Source: Akkermansia muciniphila | GTDB taxonomy: Bacteria; Verrucomicrobiota; Verrucomicrobiia; Limisphaerales; UBA9464 | Length of the DNA: 53,839 nucleotides | Direction: 5' to 3' | Assembly (NCBI GenBank): GCA_945883815.1 | Contig: CAMCYJ010000018.1 | Coordinates: 1 to 53,839, forward strand | Shown: piece after piece, positions 18,483 through 27,515 of the stretch | How the letters are laid out: each line of letters begins with the position of its first letter | Position numbering within the stretch: the first letter of the stretch is position 1 | Made by a program: the position numbers and the translations under genes | The notes under the pieces: model-generated | What the model was told of the DNA's origin: nothing | Databases searched by the model: none | Seen by the model: the letters and a program-made list of their open reading frames with translations, nothing else

Positions 18483-21241
18483 GCATCTCCCGATTCTGGT
18501 CCGTGCGACGGCGCGCTTCTGGTGCGGCTGGTTGGGTTTGTGCGGCCGGTGTGCTGTCTTTCCTTGCGATGGGGGGCTCTGGCCTGTCGGCCGACTCCGT
18601 TGATTTCAATCACGATGGTGTGCCGGAGACGCTGGTCCATCAGCCCGGTAAGACCCTCCTGAACAAACCCGATGGCCAGCCGGCGGACTTTCAATTGCCC
18701 GAGGGTCTTTCCGTACTCGATGCCCAAGGCAAGGATTCCGGGCTGCGTTGGGTGGATCTCAACGGCGACGGGTTTGCAGACCTCATCCAGTCCCATCCGG
18801 AGGGCTACGCCATCCATCTCTGGAACCGCAATGTCCGCGCCGAATTGGGTTGGACCCAGGGTTGGTCGCAATTCGTCCGGTCCGGTCGTCGCACCGGGGC
18901 CGACGGTGAGCCACCGTCACTGGTCGGGACGACGGTGCGCGTGGCCGATGGGGTGTTGATCATCGAAACTCCGGCCACCGGTGCGCAGCCTGCCCGAACC
19001 CAACGACTCTCTGCCCGCGAACTCATTGCCGTGCGCATGCCGCCTCCGAAATCCCCGGAAGAGGCGCTGGCGTCCATGCGGTTGGCGGAGGGTTTCCAAA
19101 TCGAACTGGTGGCGTCGGAGCCGTTGGTAATTGATCCGGTTCACCTCAACTGGGACATGCAAGGTCGGTTGTGGGTGGTCGAGATGCGCGACTACCCGTT
19201 GGGCCTCGACGGCAAAGGCAAACCTGGCGGCCGGGTGAACATCCTCCACGATGACAATGGCGATGGGCGCATGGACCGCGTGGTGCCATTCCTCACCGAC
19301 CTGGCCTTTCCCTCGAGCGTATTACCGTTCGGAAAGGGCGCCCTCATCGCGGCGGCCCCCGAACTGTTCTACGCCGAAGACACCGATGGCGACGGGCGTG
19401 CCGATGTGCGACGCGTGCTCTTCACGGGCTTCACCGAGGGCAATCAGCAGCACCGCTTCAATGGCTTCGAATGGGGTCTCGACGGTTGGCTGTACCTCGC
19501 CAATGGCGACAGCGGCGGGACCGTGAAATCCCTCCAGACCGGCAAGAGCTTGTCCATTGGCGGGCGCGATCTGCGACTGAATCCCGACACCGGCGAGATG
19601 GAAACTGTCTCGGCCCAGACCCAATTCGGCCGTCGCCGTGACGACTGGGGAAACTGGTTCGGCAACAACAACCCCACCTGGCTGTGGCAAGTCACGGTGC
19701 CCGAGCACTACCTCCGCCGAAATCCCAAGGTGGCGGTGAAGCGGGTGAGCCGAATGTTGGCGGAGCGCCAGGACTCCACGCGCACCTTCCCGGCCTCCGT
19801 GCCTTTGACCCGGCCCAATCAGCCGTGGTCGCTGAATCATGTGACCAGCGGGTGCAGTCCCACTCCCTATCGCGATGACTGGTTCGGGCCGGCGTATGCG
19901 CACTCGGTGTTCATCAGTGAACCGGTCCACAACGTCATCCATCAAGAAGTGCTCAGCGCCCGGGGCAGCGCCTTGCACAGCCAGCGGGCCGCCGGCGAAA
20001 AGCGTTCCGAATTCTTGGCCAGCACCGACAACTGGTTCCGGCCCACGACTCTGCGGGTGGGACCCGACGGTGCGTTGTATGTCGCCGACATGTACCGCTT
20101 CATCCTCGAGCATCCGGAGTGGATTTCCCCGGAGATGCAGGCCCGAGTGAACCTTCGAGCGGGCGACGATCGTGGCCGCATCTACCGCATCTCCCCTCGC
20201 GGTGCCGTGCGGCGTCCGATCCCGAAGCTGGGCCCTCTGGATACAGCGGGGTTGGTCGTGGCCCTGGACTCCCCCAACGGCTGGCAGCGGGACTCGGTCC
20301 AGCGGCTGCTGATTCAGCGAGGTGACGCAGGCGCCGCCGCCGGCCTGCGGGGTTTGCTTTCGCCCGACCACCGTCCGCAAGTTCGGGTGCAGGCTTTGGC
20401 CACCTTGGGTCTTCTGAAAGGGGCTCTCGATGCGGCGAGCGTGACCACGGCCTTGGCCGATCCTCATCCGGGAGTCCGACGCCAAGCCTTGGAGCAATCG
20501 GAGCGGCTAGTATCCAGTCACCCGGAGGTCTTCCCGTTGGTGGCTGCCTTGGCGCGGGATCCGGAGGCCGCGGTGCGATTGCAAGCCGCCTTCACGTTGG
20601 GTCAATGGCCCGCCGAGCAGGCCGAACCGGTATTGCGTGAATTGGCCGCCCGGGATGCCGGCGATGAGCTCATCCTCACCGCCATCCAGACCTCGTTGCG
20701 TCCGGACAGTGCGCTGTTTGCCGCATTGAAATCGGGCCAGAAGCCCGTGCCCGCGGCGACGGCCCCCGTCCTGAAGCCGAGTTCGGCCGATCGGGCACAG
20801 GTCATCGCTCAGTACACCGCCAGCACCGCGTCGCTCAAGGGCGATCCCCAACGCGGCCACGGCCATTTCACGACGCTGTGTGCCGGATGCCATCGCCTGC
20901 GGGGTGAAGGGCAGGAGGTGGGCCCTGATCTCGGCATGGTTGCTGGCAAGCCGATGGACTGGATGCTTTCGGCGATCTTGGACCCGAGTCAGGCCGTCGA
21001 GGCCCGCTACCGCGCCTGGACGTTGCAACTCACCGACGGGGAATCCCTCACCGGACTCATTGCCGCCGAGACGGCCAACAATGTGGTGATGCGATATGCC
21101 GGCACCAGCGAACAACCCATCCTGCGTTCAGCCATTCGCAGCATCACCGCCCAGTCCGGCTCCCTCATGCCCGCCGGCTTCGAGTCCGCATTGAAGCCCC
21201 AGGACCTCGTCGACTTGCTGGCCTGGATCCGAGGTGAGTGA
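18479..21241 (+). CDS. PVC-type haem-binding CxxCH protein with N-terminal FG-GAP-like repeats
   Basis: 920 residues. After a signal sequence come VCBS/FG-GAP-like calcium-loop repeats (DFNHDGVPETL and DLNGDGFADLI, residues about 40-110). Then comes the PVC-type membrane-bound dehydrogenase beta-propeller (GFQIELVASEPLVIDPVHLNWDMQG onward, with DDNGDGRMDRV and DTDGDGRADVRRVLF), HEAT-like helices at about 600-740, and a cytochrome c domain with CAGCH at residues 801-805. The C-terminus GLIAAETANNVVMR is the usual tail of this family. It is likely periplasmic and redox active. It starts inside the stop codon of the dimethylformamidase-like gene. Confidence 0.92.
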   Translation: MSISRFWSVRRRASGAAGWVCAAGVLSFLAMGGSGLSADSVDFNHDGVPETLVHQPGKTLLNKPDGQPADFQLPEGLSVLDAQGKDSGLRWVDLNGDGFADLIQSHPEGYAIHLWNRNVRAELGWTQGWSQFVRSGRRTGADGEPPSLVGTTVRVADGVLIIETPATGAQPARTQRLSARELIAVRMPPPKSPEEALASMRLAEGFQIELVASEPLVIDPVHLNWDMQGRLWVVEMRDYPLGLDGKGKPGGRVNILHDDNGDGRMDRVVPFLTDLAFPSSVLPFGKGALIAAAPELFYAEDTDGDGRADVRRVLFTGFTEGNQQHRFNGFEWGLDGWLYLANGDSGGTVKSLQTGKSLSIGGRDLRLNPDTGEMETVSAQTQFGRRRDDWGNWFGNNNPTWLWQVTVPEHYLRRNPKVAVKRVSRMLAERQDSTRTFPASVPLTRPNQPWSLNHVTSGCSPTPYRDDWFGPAYAHSVFISEPVHNVIHQEVLSARGSALHSQRAAGEKRSEFLASTDNWFRPTTLRVGPDGALYVADMYRFILEHPEWISPEMQARVNLRAGDDRGRIYRISPRGAVRRPIPKLGPLDTAGLVVALDSPNGWQRDSVQRLLIQRGDAGAAAGLRGLLSPDHRPQVRVQALATLGLLKGALDAASVTTALADPHPGVRRQALEQSERLVSSHPEVFPLVAALARDPEAAVRLQAAFTLGQWPAEQAEPVLRELAARDAGDELILTAIQTSLRPDSALFAALKSGQKPVPAATAPVLKPSSADRAQVIAQYTASTASLKGDPQRGHGHFTTLCAGCHRLRGEGQEVGPDLGMVAGKPMDWMLSAILDPSQAVEARYRAWTLQLTDGESLTGLIAAETANNVVMRYAGTSEQPILRSAIRSITAQSGSLMPAGFESALKPQDLVDLLAWIRGE

Positions 21242-21279
21242 GGTTGCTGTAGCGATCCCGTTGAAGCGCTGCCTCGACC

Positions 21280-21350
21280 GTAGCGGCAATCCAAGATGTG
21301 GCCTGATCAGCCTCCTATTCCGAAAGGCCTCCGAGGTAGGGACCGATCTC
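21280..21350 (+). repeat. 71-bp direct repeat, left copy (contains R2 end)
   Basis: This block (GTAGCGGCAATCCAAGATGT onward) recurs at 21430-21500 with only a few changes; the two are spaced 150 bases apart. Its last 23 bases are one end of the R2 palindrome. The repeats fill the intergenic stretch between two convergent genes, and I see no coding sequence in 21242-21563. Confidence 0.8.
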
Positions 21351-21408
21351 TGAGCGGTCCGGCTCTGCCGACGTGGCGCTTTCGGAGAAATCGCCCTACC
21401 CCCGGAGG
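21328..21408 (-). repeat. R2 imperfect palindromic repeat, copy 1 (reverse orientation)
   Basis: 81 bp bounded by CCTCCGAGGTAGGGACCGAT on the left and ATCGCCCTACCCCCGGAGG on the right, which are imperfect inverted repeats of each other. The inner part (GACGTGGCGCTTTCGGAG) is the reverse complement of the interior of the copies at 25512 and 40438. It could form a long hairpin and might act as a bidirectional terminator between the convergent genes on either side. Confidence 0.75.
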
Positions 21409-21429
21409 TGTGCGGGTAAGGCAGAGTTG

Positions 21430-21500
21430 GTAGCGGCAATCCAAGATGTAGCCCGATGAGCCTCCTAGTCCGAAAGGTCTCTGAGGTAGGGACCGATCTC
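21430..21500 (+). repeat. 71-bp direct repeat, right copy
   Basis: Second copy of the block at 21280-21350, again ending in TAGGGACCGATCTC. The rest of an R2 unit does not follow, so this copy is truncated on the right. Confidence 0.75.
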
Positions 21501-21563
21501 GGAAGTTGTTGAACCGGTTGGAACTTTGAGTGCGTCAGGTTCGCTGAAACGCATTCTCCCTTC

Positions 21564-23906
21564 TCACTCCTGAAGGAAGCTCAACAGGCGGCGGGCTTCG
21601 GGGAGCAGGAAATGGAAGTCAGTGAAGGGTTCGAAGCCGATGTCCTGCCAGCGCACGCGCCCGTCGCCATCCACCAGAAACACTCCGTGCAAAGCAGAGC
21701 CCTCGAAGTCGTCATGGGCGTGCCATTGTTTGAAGGCGGCCAGCGTCGGATCGGCCGCCAGCGGGAATGAAATCCGGCCGTCCTTCCCGGCCTTTTCCCG
21801 CGTCTTGGCCAGGCCTTCGACGGTCTCGGTGCTAATGGCCAGAATGTCGATGCCGGCCTTCTTGAACTCTTCGGTCCGTGGGGCCAGCAGTCGCAGTTGC
21901 TCCACGCAGTGCAGGCATCCGCCACCTAGGTAGAAGACCAACAGCACCGGGCGTCCGCGGAAATCGGCCAAGGTGATGGGTTTGCCGTCCGAACCGGTGA
22001 CCGCCAGCGGCGGGGCAGGCTGCGGGTTCCAACGGAAGGATCCCAACGAGTCGAGCGCGGGCCGGGTTCCGGAGTCAGCCGGATAGGTGGCCGCCGGTCG
22101 CCAGTCCGAGCCGGCGTCCGAAGCCTTGGAGGCCGCAATCACTGGGGCCAATCGGCGCACGATGGGCAGGTGGGTGTCCATCCGGGCGCTGAGACCGCGC
22201 AAGGTCGCGAAGGACTTCAGGGCTTCATTGGTTTGGCCAGCCTTCCACTGAAGCTCGGTGTGCACGGCTAGCGGGTGCACTTGGTTGGCCCCGGCGTCCA
22301 CCGCCTCTTTGCCCAGTTTCAGTGCCTGATTGGTGTTCCCGATTTGGAACCACATCGCGGCCAGACGTTCCTTGGAGACGGTTTTCAGGGCTTCCAGACG
22401 CTTGGGCAGGTCGTTGGTTTCGCCGGCATGGACTTCCAGACCCACACGCAGTTCCTCGATGAAATTCTCCAAGTTCTCCATCGGTTCTGTGGTGCGCTTC
22501 ACGGCATCCGCGATGGCCGCATCGATTTCGCCGCGGCCTTTCTTGTCGGCCTTGGCCTTGGCCTCGGCGGCGTCCACATGGGCTCGTCGTTCATCGCGCA
22601 ACACTCGGATGGCCGCCTCGATGGATTCGATTTGCTCCGAGACACCTACGCGGTTGCCTTTGCCGAGATGGGCCAGTCCGAGCAGGCGCGCCCGTCGGCC
22701 TTGCTCGTCGGCCAGAACGGTCGGTTCCAAATACGGGGTCTGCCCCAGTCGCAGGGCTTCGTCCCACAGTTCCCAGCGCAGCAGCGTCTCCATGAGGCGT
22801 CGGCGCCCATGCCCCGCGGTGCCCCGCTTTTCGTAGGCGATCCCGTTGGTCTGTTTGTCGAGGGTGTTGAACCCCGGATGCCGGGGCATTTCGATCATGT
22901 TGACGCACAAATCCACCGCCCGGTTGACCTGTCCGATGTAGTTGTAGGTTTGCACCAACCACTCGCTGTTGTGCGCATAGTTGTGAATGTGGTCGGGCAA
23001 CAGGCGGTCGGCCATCAACTGACTGTTGTCCACGCGCACCGAAGCCTCCTGCTGCCACGCCATGTCGGGGTAGCGCTTGAGCTTGTTGAAGGTGTGCCCG
23101 GCCATGTGCCACTGATGGGCGACGCCTGGGGAGCTTTGACCGGATTTCGAGGCCGATGGAACCGCCCGGATGGCCGACTCGTCCTTCTCACCATCCCAGA
23201 GGTGGATGCGGTAATGGTGCGCCGGGTGCATGGGCTGCTGCGCGAAGACCTCCTTGAGAATGGATTCAACCGCTTGGGCGCTCCCGATGGGCCAGCCCTT
23301 GTAGCTGCTGTCCCACAAGTGGACCGCGAGGAAGGCCTTGGCCTCCACGTCGTCGGGAAACTCGAAGATGATGTTCTCGAGCGCGCGCGTGTAATCGCGG
23401 CGACGTTCCTTTTCGTCGCGCTTCGGGTCTTTGTGGAACTCGGCCAGCGATTCGATCCACAGCTTTTCGCGGCGGGTCACGGAACCCTTGCGGCGGTCGG
23501 CTTCCTTGATGAATCCGGCCGCGCGGGTGGCGTTGTTGGCATTGGCCATGGCCATGCCCCAGTAGGCCATGGCGCAGTTGGTGTCGTGGAAGGCGGACTC
23601 GCGGAAGGAACGCTCGGATTCCAAGTACCAGAACCCGTGCAACTGCCCCACGCCTTGCAGGAAGAACTTCCGGGTCAGTTCGTTCGTGGTGGTGATGTCG
23701 AAACGGATCTCCGGCATGCCCGACATCGGCCGTGCGTGTTGGCGCGGGCCCTCGTTGAAGGCCTGCCCATGCATGGAGTGTCCGGGATCGACGGTCTTGG
23801 CGTCGTCGGGTCCGGCCTGGGTCGGGTCGCCGTCATGGCCCATTCCTGAGAGGATTCCGCCGAGGAGCAAGACTCCCAGCCACAGTGAACGCCCAAGACG
23901 CTGCAT
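21564..23906 (-). CDS. Secreted TPR protein fused to a C-terminal peroxiredoxin-like (redoxin) domain
   Basis: 780 residues. Residues 1-22 are a signal peptide. A long helical, TPR-like region follows (FFLQGVGQLHGFWYLESERSF, MAYWGMAMANANN and further repeats) up to about residue 610. The last 150 residues form an AhpC/TSA thioredoxin fold: GKPITLADFRGRPVLLVFYL, then a CLHC motif at the peroxidatic/redox position, and GVFLVDGDGRVRWQDIGFEPF. The CxxC spacing suits a thiol-disulfide or thiol peroxidase role. Homologues of this architecture are common in PVC and Acidobacteria. The gene is convergent with the haem-protein gene, with R2 repeats between. Confidence 0.88.
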   Translation of the reverse strand: MQRLGRSLWLGVLLLGGILSGMGHDGDPTQAGPDDAKTVDPGHSMHGQAFNEGPRQHARPMSGMPEIRFDITTTNELTRKFFLQGVGQLHGFWYLESERSFRESAFHDTNCAMAYWGMAMANANNATRAAGFIKEADRRKGSVTRREKLWIESLAEFHKDPKRDEKERRRDYTRALENIIFEFPDDVEAKAFLAVHLWDSSYKGWPIGSAQAVESILKEVFAQQPMHPAHHYRIHLWDGEKDESAIRAVPSASKSGQSSPGVAHQWHMAGHTFNKLKRYPDMAWQQEASVRVDNSQLMADRLLPDHIHNYAHNSEWLVQTYNYIGQVNRAVDLCVNMIEMPRHPGFNTLDKQTNGIAYEKRGTAGHGRRRLMETLLRWELWDEALRLGQTPYLEPTVLADEQGRRARLLGLAHLGKGNRVGVSEQIESIEAAIRVLRDERRAHVDAAEAKAKADKKGRGEIDAAIADAVKRTTEPMENLENFIEELRVGLEVHAGETNDLPKRLEALKTVSKERLAAMWFQIGNTNQALKLGKEAVDAGANQVHPLAVHTELQWKAGQTNEALKSFATLRGLSARMDTHLPIVRRLAPVIAASKASDAGSDWRPAATYPADSGTRPALDSLGSFRWNPQPAPPLAVTGSDGKPITLADFRGRPVLLVFYLGGGCLHCVEQLRLLAPRTEEFKKAGIDILAISTETVEGLAKTREKAGKDGRISFPLAADPTLAAFKQWHAHDDFEGSALHGVFLVDGDGRVRWQDIGFEPFTDFHFLLPEARRLLSFLQE

Positions 23907-23961
23907 GGCCTGAGGCTACCCTTGAGGCGTCGTGGGCCAAAGGGGGATCTTGTGGCTGCGG

Positions 23962-25320
23962 TTAACGAGTTTCGCGCAGGCAATACAGTCGCGATGCGGT
24001 GCGGATGAAGAGCCTGTCCCCAGCGATGGCGGGAGTAGCCATGCACAATTCGCCCAGCGCATTGACCCGCTCCAACCGGTAGGGGTCACGGCCGCTGACC
24101 ACATAGGTGTCGCCATCCTCGCTGAGGCAGAACACCCGTCCGCGGTAGGCCCAGGGGGATGCGGTGAAGCCGGCCGTTCCATCGGCCTTGAGGCGTTGCT
24201 TACCGTAAAGTTCCCGACCCGTTCGAGCATCGCGACAGCTCAAGAAGCCGAAGTCCCACAGCACGTAGAACCGGCCGTCGTAGGCCAGTGGCGATGGGTT
24301 GTACGGGGCGGCGTTGGCTTCCATCCAGGCGATGGTGGCGCTCTCTCGGGCTCCCTCGGGCAGGGTGAGATCGCCGACTCCGCCGGGCCGAATGGCGTAG
24401 ACGGGCTTGTTGAGCTTGAGGTTGTCGCCGACGTACCCCGCGCCGACATACAGCAACCCCTCGGCCTCGAACGGGGTGGGGATGACGATCGTCGAGGGCC
24501 CTTGCAGATGCCACAGCACCTTGCCTGTCAGGTCGTAGCTGCGGATTTGAGTGCGGCCCGGAACCACCAGTTCGGTGCGCTTCGGGGTCCTCCAAAGGTA
24601 GGGGGTGCTGAAGTTGCTGGGTTCATCGCGCGGGACTTGCCACAGAATCTTGCCTGTCTTGGCGTCGAAGGCGCTCAAGGTCGAAGCCTCTTCGTTGTCG
24701 TTCACCACATACACCCGTCCCTCGTGCAAGACAGGGGAAGCGGAGGTGCCCCATCCGTAGCGCATCTTGTGGGGTTGCATCGGCTGCGACCAAATCACCT
24801 TGCCCTGGAGATCGAGGCAGAACAGGCCCACGGATCCGAACAGCACGTACACATGCTTGCCGTCGGTGACCGGGGTCTCGGAGGCGTAGCTGTTCTTGAG
24901 GTGGATGGGCGTGGTCGGAACCGCTCCGTGAAGCTCGGTGCTCCAGAGGGTCTTGCCGGAGTCGCGGTCGAGGCACAGGGCCATCCAGCGTTGGCGCTGC
25001 TTCGGGGGTTCCGGGCGGTCGCCGCCGAAATACAGACCCTTCTTCGGAGGCTCCAGTTCTCCCTCGCTCACTGCCGTGGTGAGGAACACCCGTTTTCCCC
25101 ACACGATCGGCGAAGACCACCCGCGTCCGGGAACCTCTGCACGCCAGGCAACATTGGTGTCTGAGCCCCAGACTAAAGGCAGCCGGTCGGAGGTGCCGAC
25201 TCCGCGGCTTTCGGCCCCCCGGAACTGGGGCCAGTTGGCCTGGGCGGCTGCGTCTTGTGCCAGCGTGACGGTGAGTGCCAGGGCAACGCCAGCGGCCAGC
25301 CATCGTTGCCCTATACGCAT
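23962..25320 (-). CDS. PQQ-like beta-propeller repeat protein, secreted (second paralogue)
   Basis: 452 residues from ATG 25320, chosen because MRIGQRWLAAGVALALTVTL then forms a clean signal peptide (an ATG 9 codons earlier at 25347 is possible). The mature protein opens with NWPQFRGAESRGVG, as in the paralogue at 8947. Propeller blades are seen as ALCLDRDSGKTLWST, FCLDLQGKVIWSQ, SAFDAKTGKILWQ and SCRDARTGRELYG. No metal or quinone ligand can be assigned. It follows the TPR-redoxin gene start by about 55 bases but is upstream of it in transcription, so the two may form one transcript. Confidence 0.9.
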   Translation of the reverse strand: MRIGQRWLAAGVALALTVTLAQDAAAQANWPQFRGAESRGVGTSDRLPLVWGSDTNVAWRAEVPGRGWSSPIVWGKRVFLTTAVSEGELEPPKKGLYFGGDRPEPPKQRQRWMALCLDRDSGKTLWSTELHGAVPTTPIHLKNSYASETPVTDGKHVYVLFGSVGLFCLDLQGKVIWSQPMQPHKMRYGWGTSASPVLHEGRVYVVNDNEEASTLSAFDAKTGKILWQVPRDEPSNFSTPYLWRTPKRTELVVPGRTQIRSYDLTGKVLWHLQGPSTIVIPTPFEAEGLLYVGAGYVGDNLKLNKPVYAIRPGGVGDLTLPEGARESATIAWMEANAAPYNPSPLAYDGRFYVLWDFGFLSCRDARTGRELYGKQRLKADGTAGFTASPWAYRGRVFCLSEDGDTYVVSGRDPYRLERVNALGELCMATPAIAGDRLFIRTASRLYCLRETR

Positions 25321-25425
25321 TCCCCACCCGCCGACGTCTGTCTTCATCCGCCTTGGCTAACGGTCTCTGTGAAGGGAGGCAACTTCCATCACGGCACGGG
25401 TCAGGTCGTAAACCCCTCATTAAGG

Positions 25426-25462
25426 GGTGGACCGCTCGGAGATCGATCCCTACCTAGAGGCC
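25426..25462 (+). repeat. R2 repeat, isolated right end
   Basis: GACCGCTCGGAGATCGATCC followed by CTACCTAGAGG matches only the right end of full R2 copies. It is followed by the GCCACAGCCTCAGCCTCACC spacer that also precedes the next copies, so the 25.4-25.8 kb stretch is a small array of alternating R2 units and spacer. No gene is visible in 25348-26063. Confidence 0.65.
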
Positions 25463-25511
25463 CTTCGGTCGACATCCAGGATCGCGCCACAGCCTCAGCC
25501 TCACCCAAGCA

Positions 25512-25607
25512 CCTCCGAGGTAGGGCGATTTCTCCGAAAGCGCCACGTCGGCAGACTCGGACCGCCGCAGAGCCGAACCGCTCAGAGATCGGTCCTTATC
25601 TACGAGG
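25512..25607 (+). repeat. R2 palindromic repeat, copy 2
   Basis: 96 bp from CCTCCGAGGTAGGGCGAT to GATCGGTCCTTATCTACGAGG. The ends are inverted relative to one another (CCTCC..TAGGG..GAT with ATC..CCTTA..GAGG), with an interior AAGCGCCACGTCGGCAGACT. It is nearly identical in its left 50 bases to copies 3 and 4. Confidence 0.75.
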
Positions 25608-25676
25608 CTCGTCGGAATGGTGGGTTCATCGGGCTGCATTCCGGATTCCCGCCACAGCCTCAGCCTCACCCAAGCA

Positions 25677-25756
25677 CCTCCGAGGTAGGGCGATTTCTCC
25701 GAAAGCGCCACGTCGGCAGACACGGACCGCTTGGAGATCGGTCCTTATTCACGAGG
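25677..25756 (+). repeat. R2 palindromic repeat, copy 3 (shortened interior)
   Basis: 80 bp. The left half is identical to copy 2, but about 16 bases (CCGCAGAGCCGAACCG region) are missing from the right interior, so it has the same length class as copy 1. It ends GATCGGTCCTTATTCACGAGG. Confidence 0.75.
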
Positions 25757-26063
25757 CTCGCCGGTCGACATCCAGAGTCGTCCCATTGCCTAAACGGAAC
25801 GATTCAATGGGATCCGTTGTGTTGGCTGCGTCTTCCTCCACACGAGGCTCGTTAAAGGTCTCACTATAGCCGGCTCTTCGCCTGCCCGGCGTCTTGTGAA
25901 AGACTCCATCATCCCCATCACTTCCCTCTCTTTCCTATCGACTGAATAGTTCTGGCTTAATCCGCGGAGAAATCCACCGGAAGTTACTCTGGGGCTAAAT
26001 GGTTGCCGTCTTGAGACCGGTCCGAAGCCCCATATCTCTTCCCGAATCCTTCAATTCTCTTCC

Positions 26064-27494
26064 ATGCACGAGTTCGACCTCATTTGTATCGGCAGCGGTC
26101 CCGCGGGTCAGCGGGCCGCAGTTCAGGCGTCTAAGTTGGGCAAACGCGTGGCCGTCGTGGAAAAACAGGCGAACGTCGGCGGCGTTTGCATCGAGACGGG
26201 TACCATTCCGTCGAAGACCTTCCGGGAGGCGGTGCGACGTCTCTATGCGCACGATCATGAGGACACGGGCGGTTCGCATTCTGGTCCCGCTCGGCCGACG
26301 ATGGAGCGCTTGATGCGCCAGGTGGCCGGGGTGGTGGGTCGTGAGTGCCAGGTGGTCCATGACTCGCTGGCTCGCAATGACATCAAAATGTTCCAGGGGG
26401 CGGCCCGTTTTGTTGGGCCGAACGAACTGGTGGTCAGCGGGTTCACGGGGGATGAGACCTTGAAGGCGAAGAAGTTCCTCATCGCCGTGGGTACCCGGCC
26501 GGCCGAGTCCCGCGGGGTAACCCTGGATGGGGAGATTGCGGTCACCTCCGACAGTTTGCTAAATCTCAAGCGCCTGCCGCGATCGGTGGTGGTCGTGGGT
26601 GCCGGTGTCATCGGCATCGAGTACGCTTCCATGTTCGCGGCTTTGGGACTGAAGGTGACTGTCGTGGACAAGCGCCCGCGGCCTTTGGAGTTCCTGGACA
26701 ATGAGATCGTCGACGAACTCATCCACCAACTGCGCAAATTGGATGTCACCTTCCGGTGCGGTGACGGGCTCAAGAGTCTGGAAATTAGCGATGGGGATCG
26801 GAAGCAGGCGTTGCTGGAGTTGGAGAGCGGCAAGTTTCTGATCGCCGAGATGGTGCTCATTTCGACCGGTCGTGTGGGCTGCACCGACGGGCTGGGTCTC
26901 GAGGTGGTCGGATTGTCGGCCGACGATCGGGGCCGCATTAAAACCGACGCCCATTTCCAGACGGCAGTGCCGCACATTTATGCGGCGGGCGATGTCATCG
27001 GCTACCCGTCGCTGGCAGCGACCTCCAGTGAGCAGGGACGTCTGGCGGCCTTGCACATGTTCGGCGAGGAGAGCGCTCCGCTCGGAGATCGTTTCCCTAT
27101 CGGCATTTATTCCATTCCTGAGATTTCCATGATGGGTGAGACCGAGGAGGCGCTCACGGCCAAGAAGGTGCCCTACGAGACGGGCATCGCTCGCTACAAC
27201 GAGACGGCGCGCGGGCAGATCCTCGGCGACCACTCGGGCATGTTCAAAATGATCTTCCATCGCGACACCGAGAAGCTGCTCGGGGTGCATTGCATCGGTT
27301 CCGGGGCCACGGAGTTGGTGCACATCGGGCAGGCGGTGATGCTGCTCGGAGGTGGGCTCGACTACTTCATTAATAGCGTCTTCAACTACCCGACGCTCGC
27401 TGAGTGCTACAAAATTGCCGCGCTCAACGCCTACAACAAGATTCAGCTCATCCGGAAGGTGCAGAAGTTGCGTCAGTCGCAGCGACTGGGCTGA
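26064..27494 (+). CDS. sthA: Soluble pyridine nucleotide transhydrogenase (Si-specific, NAD(P)+)
   Basis: 476-residue flavoprotein of the disulfide-reductase family. The FAD site is GSGPAGQRAAVQASKLGKRV at the N-terminus, the NAD(P) site VVGAGVIGIEYASMFAALGL near residue 175, and the C-terminal dimer domain carries GVHCIGSGATELVHIGQ. The usual redox-active CxxxxC is replaced (GVCIETGTIPSKTFREAV keeps one Cys), which is the mark of SthA rather than of lipoamide dehydrogenase or glutathione reductase. It balances NADH and NADPH in the cytoplasm. The gene stands alone, and no clear Shine-Dalgarno precedes the ATG. Confidence 0.95.
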   Translation: MHEFDLICIGSGPAGQRAAVQASKLGKRVAVVEKQANVGGVCIETGTIPSKTFREAVRRLYAHDHEDTGGSHSGPARPTMERLMRQVAGVVGRECQVVHDSLARNDIKMFQGAARFVGPNELVVSGFTGDETLKAKKFLIAVGTRPAESRGVTLDGEIAVTSDSLLNLKRLPRSVVVVGAGVIGIEYASMFAALGLKVTVVDKRPRPLEFLDNEIVDELIHQLRKLDVTFRCGDGLKSLEISDGDRKQALLELESGKFLIAEMVLISTGRVGCTDGLGLEVVGLSADDRGRIKTDAHFQTAVPHIYAAGDVIGYPSLAATSSEQGRLAALHMFGEESAPLGDRFPIGIYSIPEISMMGETEEALTAKKVPYETGIARYNETARGQILGDHSGMFKMIFHRDTEKLLGVHCIGSGATELVHIGQAVMLLGGGLDYFINSVFNYPTLAECYKIAALNAYNKIQLIRKVQKLRQSQRLG

Positions 27495-27515
27495 GACGGT
27501 TGACCCGGGGCGGTC

